The notes under the pieces were generated by a model that made no database searches, was not told the DNA's origin, and saw only the letters and a program-made list of their open reading frames with translations. Position numbers and translations under genes: made by a program. This document shows, in pieces, positions 1 to 5,052 of a stretch of 5,054 bases of DNA. The DNA is from Candidatus Bathyarchaeota archaeon (lineage in GTDB: Archaea > Thermoproteota > Bathyarchaeia > TCS64), in contig JAEHCT010000118.1 of assembly GCA_020697635.1 (NCBI GenBank), positions 1 to 5,054 on the forward strand, given 5' to 3'. Every line of letters begins with the position of its first letter. Positions within the stretch are counted from its first letter, which is position 1.

Positions 1-1
1 C

Positions 2-1291
2 GGTCAGCTACTGCGGAACCCTGGTTGGTACAACACCTTCAAGGAGGTTGCAGCCGTCGAGTCTAGGGCTGGGTCGAGGTCGGCGGGGCTCGACGCCGCC
101 CGGAAACACTTCTACGATGGCCCCATAGCCCAGGCCATCGTGGAGTTCACCCAGAGATTCAAGTGCAGAGACGTGTACGGGAAAGAGAACCATGGACTCA
201 TAACCTTGGAGGACTTCCAGCGCTACAGTGCCCGCTTCGAGGAACCCGTCACCGTCACGTACAGGGGCCTCGACGTCTACAAGTGTGGTCCATGGTGTCA
301 GGGACCCGTGTTCCTGCAGCAGCTCAACCTGCTGGAAGGCTACGACCTCAGGGAGATGGGGCACAACACAGTCGAGTACCTCCACACTTGGATAGAGTGC
401 GCCAAGCTGGCATTCGCAGACAGGGAGCAGTACTACGCCGACCCCGATTTCGTGGACGTGCCCCTGGACATGCTGCTGTCCAAGGAATACGCGGAGAAGC
501 GCCGTGGGCTAGTCGACCCGGACAAGGCATCCATGCTGTTCAAGCCGGGCGGCGTCGAGCCCAAGGAGCTTGAGGAGAGGAGCGTCGAGTCTGCCTTCGA
601 AGGCGACACCGTGCACCTAGACGCTATTGACCGGGACGGCAACATGCTTGCTGCGACGCCCAGCGGAGGCTGGATAAGGGCAAGCCCACTGGTGCCTGGC
701 CTCGGCTTCCCCCTAGGGACCAGAGGCCAGTTCTTCCACCTGGACCCGGGCAACGTCGAGTGTCTGGAGCCGGGGAAGAAGCCGAGCACCACCTTGACGC
801 CGAGCATCGCGTTGAAGGATGGGCGGCAGTACATGGCGTTCGGCACCCCTGGCGGGGACAGGCAGGACCAGTGGACCCTCCAGTTCTTCCTCAACCACGT
901 CGAGTTCGGGATGAACGTCCAGGAGGCTCTGGACGCGCCCACGGTGCACACGAACCACGTCCCGGGCAGCTTCTGGCCCCACGCTGTGAAGCCGGGGGAG
1001 GCTGCCGTCGAGTCTAGGATACCCGACGACGTGATAAAAGGCCTAAAGGAGAAGGGCCATAGGATAGCCATGAGTGGCCCGTGGAGCCACGGCAGATGCC
1101 TAGCCATAAGATACGACGCTGACACAGGGGTCATGTTCGGCGGCGCGTCGCCGCGGACGGGTGAGCCCTACGCCCTCGGGTGGGGACGAACAAGGTTTAA
1201 CCCTTTTCCTCCTACTCTCTTCATAGGATGGCTGACGCTGCCCACATGTTTTATGAGGCGTCGCCTCGGAATATCCCCCCATGAGCGTTGA
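2..1291 (+). CDS. Gamma-glutamyltransferase family protein (Ntn-hydrolase), 5'-truncated
   Basis: The frame is open from base 2, so the start lies left of the window; the internal ATG at 140 is not the start. About 429 residues are visible, against roughly 520-580 for the family. The large-subunit part includes GPWCQGPVFLQQ, typical of GGT-like enzymes. The small-subunit start is recognisable as GDTVHLDAIDRDGN, with the predicted nucleophile Thr encoded at 608-610 (fragment residue 203). Later motifs are LGTRGQ, PSTTLTPS, AFGTPGGD followed by QDQW, and a terminal SPRTGEPYALGW. Known family members are made as one chain that cuts itself before this Thr and then transfer or hydrolyse gamma-glutamyl or related amide groups. 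The substrate here cannot be read; the form resembles the bacterial and archaeal GGT-like/acylase branch rather than classic glutathione GGT. Family homology stops near 1183; the following 35 codons look spurious and overlap the alaX promoter and start. Confidence 0.9.
   Translation, partial: GQLLRNPGWYNTFKEVAAVESRAGSRSAGLDAARKHFYDGPIAQAIVEFTQRFKCRDVYGKENHGLITLEDFQRYSARFEEPVTVTYRGLDVYKCGPWCQGPVFLQQLNLLEGYDLREMGHNTVEYLHTWIECAKLAFADREQYYADPDFVDVPLDMLLSKEYAEKRRGLVDPDKASMLFKPGGVEPKELEERSVESAFEGDTVHLDAIDRDGNMLAATPSGGWIRASPLVPGLGFPLGTRGQFFHLDPGNVECLEPGKKPSTTLTPSIALKDGRQYMAFGTPGGDRQDQWTLQFFLNHVEFGMNVQEALDAPTVHTNHVPGSFWPHAVKPGEAAVESRIPDDVIKGLKEKGHRIAMSGPWSHGRCLAIRYDADTGVMFGGASPRTGEPYALGWGRTRFNPFPPTLFIGWLTLPTCFMRRRLGISPHER
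1249..1254 (+). promoter_or_regulatory. Candidate TATA box for alaX (leaderless)
   Basis: TTTTAT begins 32 bases before the alaX ATG at 1281. In archaea this places the transcript start at or next to the ATG, giving a leaderless mRNA, and no convincing Shine-Dalgarno sequence precedes this ATG. The FUN14 gene has the same TTTTAT element at almost the same distance (31 bases). The box lies inside the surplus tail of the upstream GGT frame, which suggests that tail is not under coding constraint. Confidence 0.5.
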
Positions 1292-1736
1292 GAGGAGAGC
1301 CCACACCGCGCTGCACGTGGTCAAGGGTGCGATAGTCAAGGTGCTGGGAGACGGGGCCAAGTGGTCCGCCGGTGCCTCGGCGAATGGCTCCCACGGCAGG
1401 ATAACAGTCCAGTTCGACCGCAAGCCCACCGACGACGAGGTCCGCAAGATCCAGCGGCTGGCCAACGAGAAGATCAAGGAGGATCAGCCGATAGAGATCC
1501 ATGTGCTTAGCAGGGCCGACGCCGAGGCGCGGTGGGGCGACCTCATCTACGACCTCTTCCCCCTGCCCGAGCACATCACCGAGCTTCAGGTCTTCCATCT
1601 GCCTGGCTGGAACGTCAACGCGTGCAACAAGGAGCACACCTCGTCGACGGGCGGCGTCGGCGAACTAGTCATCAATAAGGCCCGTTTCAGGAACAAGAAG
1701 CAACTGCTTGAGGTGAGCTTCGACCTGGTCGAGTAA
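1281..1736 (+). CDS. alaX: Alanyl-tRNA editing protein, AlaX-S type
   Basis: This 151-residue cytosolic protein is a free-standing relative of the alanyl-tRNA synthetase editing domain, which hydrolyses mischarged tRNA-Ala (chiefly Ser-tRNA-Ala in this family) in trans. Both zinc-binding motifs are visible: HTALH at residues 8-12 (HxxxH) and CNKEH at 115-119 (CxxxH). The motifs RRAHTALHVVKGA, FDRKP, ANEK, YDLFP and WNVNACNKEHT closely match, from memory, the small Pyrococcus AlaX-S protein. Its length also fits that short class, which lacks the extra N-terminal domain of AlaX-M and AlaX-L. ATG 1281 is the only possible start, because the frame has a stop at 1254 with no ATG, GTG or TTG between. 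It appears to be a single-gene unit with its own leaderless promoter. It ends 2 bases before the convergent eL40 stop. An ATGA overlap with an upstream 18-codon frame exists but may be chance. Confidence 0.95.
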   Translation: MSVERRAHTALHVVKGAIVKVLGDGAKWSAGASANGSHGRITVQFDRKPTDDEVRKIQRLANEKIKEDQPIEIHVLSRADAEARWGDLIYDLFPLPEHITELQVFHLPGWNVNACNKEHTSSTGGVGELVINKARFRNKKQLLEVSFDLVE

Positions 1737-1738
1737 GG

Positions 1739-1903
1739 CTACCTAGCCTTCCCCTTGGTCCTCTTGGGGCGGAGGTTCTTGCTGCGGCACTTGCGACACT
1801 TGGTTGCCTTGAACGGGTTGGTGGCTCCGCAGCTCCTGCACACAGTCTTCTTAATGCGGTGTCCTCTCGCGATCTCGATCTTCACTGGGTCTCGTAGCGA
1901 CAT
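1739..1903 (-). CDS. rpl40e: Large-subunit ribosomal protein eL40 (L40e)
   Basis: This is a 54-residue basic protein read on the minus strand, starting MSLRDPVKIEIARGH. It has a zinc ribbon made of two CxxC pairs, CRSC (residues 22-25) and CRKC (36-39), joined by GATNPFKATK, and a Lys/Arg-rich tail ending GKAR. The pattern CxxCGATNP followed by A-x-KCRxC and NLRPK is the signature of archaeal eL40, a component of the 50S subunit. Eukaryotes make the orthologue as a ubiquitin fusion; archaea, as here, make it alone. ATG at 1903 is the start because the same frame meets a stop (TGA) at 1912-1910. A weak SD-like GGGGATGA precedes it by 6 bases. It faces alaX tail to tail and lies on the same strand 101 bases behind the glycosidase, with its own TATA-like sequences, so it is probably transcribed independently. 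Confidence 0.93.
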   Translation of the reverse strand: MSLRDPVKIEIARGHRIKKTVCRSCGATNPFKATKCRKCRSKNLRPKRTKGKAR

Positions 1904-1945
1904 CGTTATTCATCCCCGGGGGGCTTTGAGTGTATACGGGTCCCC

Positions 1946-1956
1946 ATATATTATCT
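1946..1956 (-). promoter_or_regulatory. Candidate BRE/TATA box for eL40
   Basis: On the minus strand an A-rich stretch (GAAAAGA) runs into TAATATAT at 1953-1946, which resembles an archaeal BRE plus TATA box. A transcript start some 30 bases on would fall near 1923, leaving a leader of about 20 bases that contains the SD-like GGGGATGA. A second option is GTATACAC at 1937-1930, whose distance to ATG 1903 would fit a leaderless message. The sequence does not decide between them. Confidence 0.5.
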
Positions 1957-1961
1957 TTTCC

Positions 1962-2007
1962 TAGCCGTGATAGATCTAGGATCGAGTCCCGCCGTGGCTC
2001 ACGGCTA
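1962..2007 (-). repeat. Inverted repeat with two alternative hairpins behind the glycosidase stop
   Basis: TAGCCGTGA at 1962-1970 and TCACGGCTA at 1999-2007 are a perfect 9-bp inverted repeat with a 28-base loop. The same right arm can also pair with GCCGTG at 1991-1996 to form a compact 6-bp stem with a 3-base loop (1991-2005). The two pairings exclude each other. The right arm covers the glycosidase stop codon (2007-2005) and the left arm sits just upstream of the eL40 TATA region. It may fold at the 3' end of the glycosidase message or bind a protein as DNA. No T-run follows it on the minus strand, so it is not a clear terminator. Confidence 0.55.
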
Positions 2008-3462
2008 TAGGCTGTTCTTCTCGGCGATCTCTCTGTACGCCTGAACAGCCTTGGTGGGAGTGCGTTTCTTGGTCTCCCTGTCCACGTTGTAGAGGCCGAA
2101 ACTTATCCTGTACCCGTCGCTCCACTCGAAGTTGTCCATGAGGGTCCAGTAGTAGTACCCCTTCACCGGCACACCGTCGAGGGATATGGCCTTGTAGACC
2201 TCGTCGAGGTGGCTCCTCAGGTACCTCGTCCGTATCCTGTCCCCCATGTCGGCCACCCCGTTCTCTGTGACGTAGATGGGACGTCTATACCTCCTGTACG
2301 CCCACCTGAGCACGTTCCGGAGCCCCTCGGGGTATATATACCAGCCGTAATCTGTGCAGTCGTCGCGGCAGGGAACGAACTCGTAGTCCATGAGCGGGTC
2401 CACGCCTGTCTTCCTGTGCCTGACCCTCCACTTGGTGTAGTAGTTGACACCGATGTAGTCGCAGCCCTTGACCTGGTGGGGCAGCTGCTCCCACGGCTCC
2501 ACCACCTGGTCGAGGTTCATGTCGTAGTCGCCGTGGAAAACCGCGTTTAGGTTCCACTCGTTGAATGCATAGTCTATGAACTGGCTCATCCAAGCGTCGT
2601 CGGGGTTATTTGGGTCAGCCGGCTCGTAGTGCTGGAGGACCGCCACTAACCCGACCGTTGAGGGCCCCAGGGGCGACGCCTCGTGCCTGTCCCAGCGTTT
2701 GACCTGCTCGTAGGCGACGCCGTGTGCGATGCACAGGTGCTTGAGGCAGATGAGGAAGAGGGACGGGTCGTTCAGGCCCGGGGGGAACTCGCCTCGCCTG
2801 GTGAGGTAGCCGTGCTCGCTGACTATGCGGGGCTCGTTGACGGTGCAGTAGAGATCCACGAGGTCCCCCAGCTCGTGGGAAAGGTAGGCTGTGAGCTTGG
2901 CGAACTCGACGATGGTGGACTGGCTTACCCATCCCCGCCTGTCGGTGGATGCCATCTCGTCCCGGCAGGCTATGGGGTCGTGGAGCCATAGGGGGATCGG
3001 CCAGTGGTAGAGGGTGAGCATAGGCGTCAAACCGTAGTTGAGCGCGCATTTGAGTATCTCCCGGTACCGTTCCACGGCGTCATGGTCGGCTAACCTGTCC
3101 AGGGCCTTGACATCGTCTTCCTCCAGCTCGACCTTCCAGACGTTGTTCCAGTGATCCCTCTTCACGTCCACCTCGACATCGTGAGTCGACTCAGGGAATA
3201 CCCGGCCCCAGTCGACTGAGAGCCTTATCGAGTTGTTTTTTAGGTCTTCACGGGCCAGCCTCAGATCTCCGTCGTAGAGCTCCCAGAACCCGGGGCCGTC
3301 GAGGGGCGTGTCTCCGCTCACCCTTTCAACAGAGACGTTGGTTTCGTCGTTGACCCACGCCCACCAGTCGGTCCTGTCGCTTGGTTCACCTGCCCCCATC
3401 TCGGCCTGGAAAGACGAGATCGCGGTGCCCCACAGGAACCCTTCAGGGAAAACCCGTTTCAA
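2005..3462 (-). CDS. GH1 beta-glycosidase (beta-galactosidase/beta-glucosidase, Sulfolobus LacS type)
   Basis: A retaining family 1 glycoside hydrolase with the usual single (beta/alpha)8 barrel. From the proposed TTG start it has 485 residues, close to about 489 for Sulfolobus beta-glycosidase. The acid/base Glu is in TVNEP (residue 210) and the nucleophile in YVTENG (residue 400). Sugar-binding residues known from the family are present: Gln in SFQAEMG, His-Trp in YHWPIPLWLHDP, Asn before the acid/base, Tyr in GVNYYT, and Trp plus Glu-Trp in YWTLMDNFEWSDG. No signal peptide or extra domain is seen, so it should act in the cytosol on beta-linked disaccharides or aryl glycosides; exact sugar preference cannot be read. 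The start is uncertain. The frame is open to GTG 3525, with ATGs at 3504 and 3483. TTG 3462 is preferred because it gives MKRVFPEGFLWG, matching the family N-terminus, and has GGTG 7 bases upstream. It is divergent from carbamate kinase. Confidence 0.93.
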   Translation of the reverse strand: MKRVFPEGFLWGTAISSFQAEMGAGEPSDRTDWWAWVNDETNVSVERVSGDTPLDGPGFWELYDGDLRLAREDLKNNSIRLSVDWGRVFPESTHDVEVDVKRDHWNNVWKVELEEDDVKALDRLADHDAVERYREILKCALNYGLTPMLTLYHWPIPLWLHDPIACRDEMASTDRRGWVSQSTIVEFAKLTAYLSHELGDLVDLYCTVNEPRIVSEHGYLTRRGEFPPGLNDPSLFLICLKHLCIAHGVAYEQVKRWDRHEASPLGPSTVGLVAVLQHYEPADPNNPDDAWMSQFIDYAFNEWNLNAVFHGDYDMNLDQVVEPWEQLPHQVKGCDYIGVNYYTKWRVRHRKTGVDPLMDYEFVPCRDDCTDYGWYIYPEGLRNVLRWAYRRYRRPIYVTENGVADMGDRIRTRYLRSHLDEVYKAISLDGVPVKGYYYWTLMDNFEWSDGYRISFGLYNVDRETKKRTPTKAVQAYREIAEKNSL

Positions 3463-3495
3463 GAGAATGCACCGAAGATACATCGATTTACGATG

Positions 3496-3501
3496 ATATA
3501 A
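3496..3501 (-). promoter_or_regulatory. Candidate TATA box for the glycosidase (proximal option)
   Basis: TTATAT on the minus strand ends 33 bases before the proposed TTG start at 3462. A transcript starting near 3473-3469 would have a leader of about 10 bases or less, which may or may not keep the GGTG at 3473-3470. A distal alternative, CTATATGA at 3542-3535, would instead start the message near 3510 and could serve ATG 3504. Confidence 0.35.
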
Positions 3502-3534
3502 CATGGACTGAGCCCCGTTTGACACAAAAAGTAG

Positions 3535-3542
3535 TCATATAG
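3535..3542 (-). promoter_or_regulatory. Candidate TATA box for the glycosidase (distal option)
   Basis: CTATATGA on the minus strand is the mirror counterpart of CTATTTTA on the plus strand, with both lying either side of the palindrome at 3544-3553. A start about 30 bases downstream falls near 3510, only a few bases before ATG 3504. If this is the real promoter, GTG 3525 would lie upstream of the transcript and could not be the start codon. Confidence 0.35.
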
Positions 3543-3561
3543 TCCCAGCTGGGGGAACTAT
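3539..3561. promoter_or_regulatory. Palindrome between divergent promoters, possible operator
   Basis: CCCAGCTGGG at 3544-3553 is a perfect 10-bp palindrome. ATAGT on its left (3539-3543) and ACTAT on its right (3557-3561) extend the symmetry, with an unpaired GGA on the right side. The outer arms form parts of the TATA-like boxes facing both ways, so the palindrome sits where the BRE elements of both promoters would be. A protein bound here could affect the glycosidase and carbamate kinase genes together. This is inferred from position and symmetry only. Confidence 0.4.
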
Positions 3562-3567
3562 TTTAAG
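3558..3567 (+). promoter_or_regulatory. Candidate TATA box for carbamate kinase
   Basis: CTATTTTAAG resembles an archaeal TATA box. A transcript start about 30 bases on falls near 3590, leaving a leader of about 19 bases that contains the Shine-Dalgarno GGTGA at 3598-3602. Confidence 0.5.
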
Positions 3568-3597
3568 AAGTGACACATCCTGTTTATTCCTCTCCTA

Positions 3598-3602
3598 GGT
3601 GA
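3598..3602 (+). promoter_or_regulatory. Ribosome binding site GGTGA deciding the TTG start of carbamate kinase
   Basis: GGTGA complements the anti-SD end of archaeal 16S rRNA and stands 6 bases before TTG 3609. It supports the rare start codon, which also gives the expected N-terminus MKKRVMIALGGNAI. Confidence 0.7.
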
Positions 3603-3608
3603 ACAGTT

Positions 3609-4556
3609 TTGAAGAAGAGGGTCATGATCGCTCTCGGCGGCAACGCCATAAAGCAGCCCCACGAGAGGGGGACTTTCGAGGAGCAGATGAGGAACGTCGA
3701 GACCGCCACCGTGCAGATCGCTGCCATAGCGCGTAACGGATACGAGATAGCCATCACCCACGGGAACGGTCCGCAGGTGGGCAACCTGGCTATTCAGCAG
3801 GAGCAGGGGGCCCACATGGTGCCAGAGCAGCCCCTCGTGGTGCTCGGAGCCATGACCCAGGGCCAGATAGGTTACATGATGCAGCAGAAACTCAACAACC
3901 TTCTAGCCGACGACGGGAAGGAGGTTGCCACGGTGGTGACCCAGGTCATCGTGAGCCGGGACGACCCAGACTTCCAGGATCCCACCAAGCCGGTCGGCCC
4001 CTACTACGACGAGGAGACGGCCAAGAGGCATGGAGCCAAGAACGACTGGATCGTGAAGCAGGTGAGGCCGACGGGGGAAAAGACCTGGCGCAGGGTAGTG
4101 CCCTCCCCCATCCCGCTGGGGATAGCCGAAGCCGGCGTGATAAAGAAGCTTGTCGAGAGCGGCACCATCGTCATCGCCTCCGGGGGCGGCGGCATCCCCG
4201 TCATCAGGAACGGTGAAGGCAAGCTTGAGGGGGTGGACGCCGTCATAGACAAGGACCGCGCCGGAGCCAAGCTCGCCGAGGAGGTCGACGCCAATATATT
4301 CCTCATACTCACCGACGTGGAGCACGCCCTTCTGAACTTCGGATCCGAGGACGAGACCCCCGTAGAGAAGATGACCATAACTGAGGCTAAGAGGTACCTG
4401 AGTGAAGGCCACTTCAAGGCCGGCAGCATGGGCCCCAAGGTAGAGGCGGCCATGGGCTTCGTCGAGAGAGGCGGCGAACGAGCCGTGATCACGAGCCTAG
4501 GCAAGGCGGCCGACGCCCTGGAAGGAGTGACGGGGACCCACATCGTCCCCGGATAA
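3609..4556 (+). CDS. arcC: Carbamate kinase
   Basis: This 315-residue protein matches the length of archaeal carbamate kinases and belongs to the amino acid kinase fold. The enzyme interconverts carbamoyl phosphate plus ADP with carbamate plus ATP in the cytosol. Visible motifs in order are ALGGNAI (8-14), ITHGNGPQVGNL (49-60), DPTKPVGPYYDEETAKR (124-140), RRVVPSP (161-167), ASGGGGIPV (190-198), VIDKDRAGAKLA (212-223), LILTDVEHA (232-240) and GHFKAGSMGPKV (267-278), all typical of carbamate kinase rather than acetylglutamate or UMP kinase. The start is TTG, supported by GGTGA 6 bases upstream and by family alignment. No arginine deiminase or ornithine carbamoyltransferase gene is in the window, so an arginine-deiminase role cannot be inferred; it may make ATP from carbamoyl phosphate or feed carbamoyl phosphate to biosynthesis. 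It has its own promoter, divergent from the glycosidase; the next gene starts 39 bases behind its stop with a separate TATA box. Confidence 0.95.
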   Translation: MKKRVMIALGGNAIKQPHERGTFEEQMRNVETATVQIAAIARNGYEIAITHGNGPQVGNLAIQQEQGAHMVPEQPLVVLGAMTQGQIGYMMQQKLNNLLADDGKEVATVVTQVIVSRDDPDFQDPTKPVGPYYDEETAKRHGAKNDWIVKQVRPTGEKTWRRVVPSPIPLGIAEAGVIKKLVESGTIVIASGGGGIPVIRNGEGKLEGVDAVIDKDRAGAKLAEEVDANIFLILTDVEHALLNFGSEDETPVEKMTITEAKRYLSEGHFKAGSMGPKVEAAMGFVERGGERAVITSLGKAADALEGVTGTHIVPG

Positions 4557-4563
4557 CAAACTA

Positions 4564-4573
4564 GTTTTATAAT
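4564..4573 (+). promoter_or_regulatory. TATA box of the FUN14-family gene (leaderless promoter)
   Basis: GTTTTATAAT, preceded by the A-rich AACAAACTA, is a good archaeal BRE/TATA element. Its TTTTAT begins 31 bases before ATG 4596, which places the transcript start at the ATG. There is no Shine-Dalgarno sequence in the intervening bases, consistent with a leaderless message. It begins 8 bases after the carbamate kinase stop codon. Confidence 0.65.
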
Positions 4574-4595
4574 CGGGGACAATGTATCATTCCCT

Positions 4596-4913
4596 ATGAG
4601 CGAAACACCGAGCATATTGACACCCCTCATCGCCCAGCTCGGGGTCGGCGGAATAGGAGGACTCTGTGTGGGCTACGCGGTGAAGAAGGTTGCCAAGGTA
4701 GTGGCAGTGATCATAGGCCTCTTCTTCCTCGGCCTACAGTACCTGGCTTATAAGGGGATAATCGACGTGAACTACGCGGCCTTGGAGGCGTGGGGGGTCA
4801 ACGCGCTAGGCTCAGCCGTGGCCGCCGAGGGCGTGCTGGCGGCGATGATCGCAAACCTGCCTTTCGCGGCCAGCTTCGTCGTGGGCTTCGGCATGGGCCT
4901 CAAGATGGGGTAA
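4596..4913 (+). CDS. FUN14-family small membrane protein
   Basis: This 105-residue hydrophobic protein has about three membrane segments: roughly residues 11-29 (Gly-rich, LGVGGIGGLCVGYAVKK), 33-52 (VAKVVAVIIGLFFLGLQYLA) and 85-102 (a small-residue segment ending GFGMGLKMG). The order Gly-rich helix, KKVAKVVA, FFLGLQYLAYKGIIDVNY and final GFxxGxKMG is the pattern of the FUN14 family, found in archaea and bacteria as short proteins of unknown role and in eukaryotes as mitochondrial outer-membrane FUNDC proteins. The eukaryotic LC3-interacting N-terminal extension is absent, as expected, so mitophagy functions must not be transferred. The 5' region has a leaderless promoter and ATG 4596 is the natural start. 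The gene's last 14 bases overlap the stop end of the convergent gene on the minus strand. Family assignment is by pattern recognition; function unknown. Confidence 0.85.
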   Translation: MSETPSILTPLIAQLGVGGIGGLCVGYAVKKVAKVVAVIIGLFFLGLQYLAYKGIIDVNYAALEAWGVNALGSAVAAEGVLAAMIANLPFAASFVVGFGMGLKMG

Positions 4914-5052
4914 GCGCCACACAAGACAGCGTCTCGAAGAACAGGGCCAGCTCACCCAGTTTTTCTACTACGTACCCTCTGAAATCGCCTTCTTCTAATC
5001 CCGTGTGGTCGCTGTAGACCATCAGAATGGAGCCACTCTTCTCCAGATGACT
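4900..5052 (-). CDS. C-terminal end of an unrecognised protein (partial)
   Basis: The minus strand is open from the right edge to a TGA at 4902-4900, giving the last 50 residues of a protein. It includes SGSILMVYSDHTGLEEG and FRGYVVEKLGELALFFETL, and ends SCVALTPS. The other two minus-strand frames close inside this stretch. The composition looks coding: a beta-strand-like LMVYSDHTG followed by an amphipathic helix (GYVVEKLGELALFFETL). It overlaps the FUN14 gene tail to tail by 14 bases. I do not recognise the family, and the start lies outside the window. The plus-strand frame across the same bases lacks a family match and is treated as a shadow. Confidence 0.6.
   Translation of the reverse strand, partial: SHLEKSGSILMVYSDHTGLEEGDFRGYVVEKLGELALFFETLSCVALTPS
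4960..4964 (+). terminator. Possible oligo-T termination signal behind the FUN14 gene
   Basis: TTTTT lies 47 bases after the FUN14 stop codon. Archaeal RNA polymerase can stop at T-runs without a hairpin. The run is short and lies within the convergent partial gene, so this is weak. Confidence 0.2.

Noticed and set aside
433..1134. Long antisense open frame (233 codons) opposite the GGT gene
   Set aside because: It lies wholly within a strongly supported GGT-family gene. Its product is rich in Ser/Pro/Leu/Arg with no family motif, as expected for a shadow frame in GC-rich DNA.
140..1291. ATG at 140 as the start of the GGT-family gene
   Set aside because: The same frame is open upstream to the window edge, and the upstream residues (NPGWYNTF, HFYDGPIAQAIVEF) match the family, so this Met is internal.
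1755..1964. Plus-strand open frame of 69 codons after alaX
   Set aside because: It is mostly the antisense of the eL40 gene and the rest crosses that gene's promoter. The minus strand carries the zinc ribbon of eL40.
1964..2000. Intact tRNA gene between eL40 and the glycosidase
   Set aside because: Only a T-loop/acceptor-like string is present. No 5' acceptor, D-arm or anticodon arm can be built from the preceding bases.
3539..3561. Palindrome read as a transcription terminator
   Set aside because: It sits between divergent gene starts with no upstream gene end on either strand, so a promoter or operator role fits better.
4004..4630. Antisense open frame (208 codons) opposite carbamate kinase and the FUN14 promoter
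   Set aside because: It has no recognisable domain and a Ser/Pro-rich shadow composition, and it crosses the FUN14 promoter. Carbamate kinase motifs on the plus strand are unmistakable.
4790..5017. Plus-strand open frame of 75 codons overlapping the end of the FUN14 gene
   Set aside because: It overlaps the C-terminal membrane segment of the FUN14 gene in another frame, is Arg/Gly-rich, and opposes the better-looking minus-strand frame.
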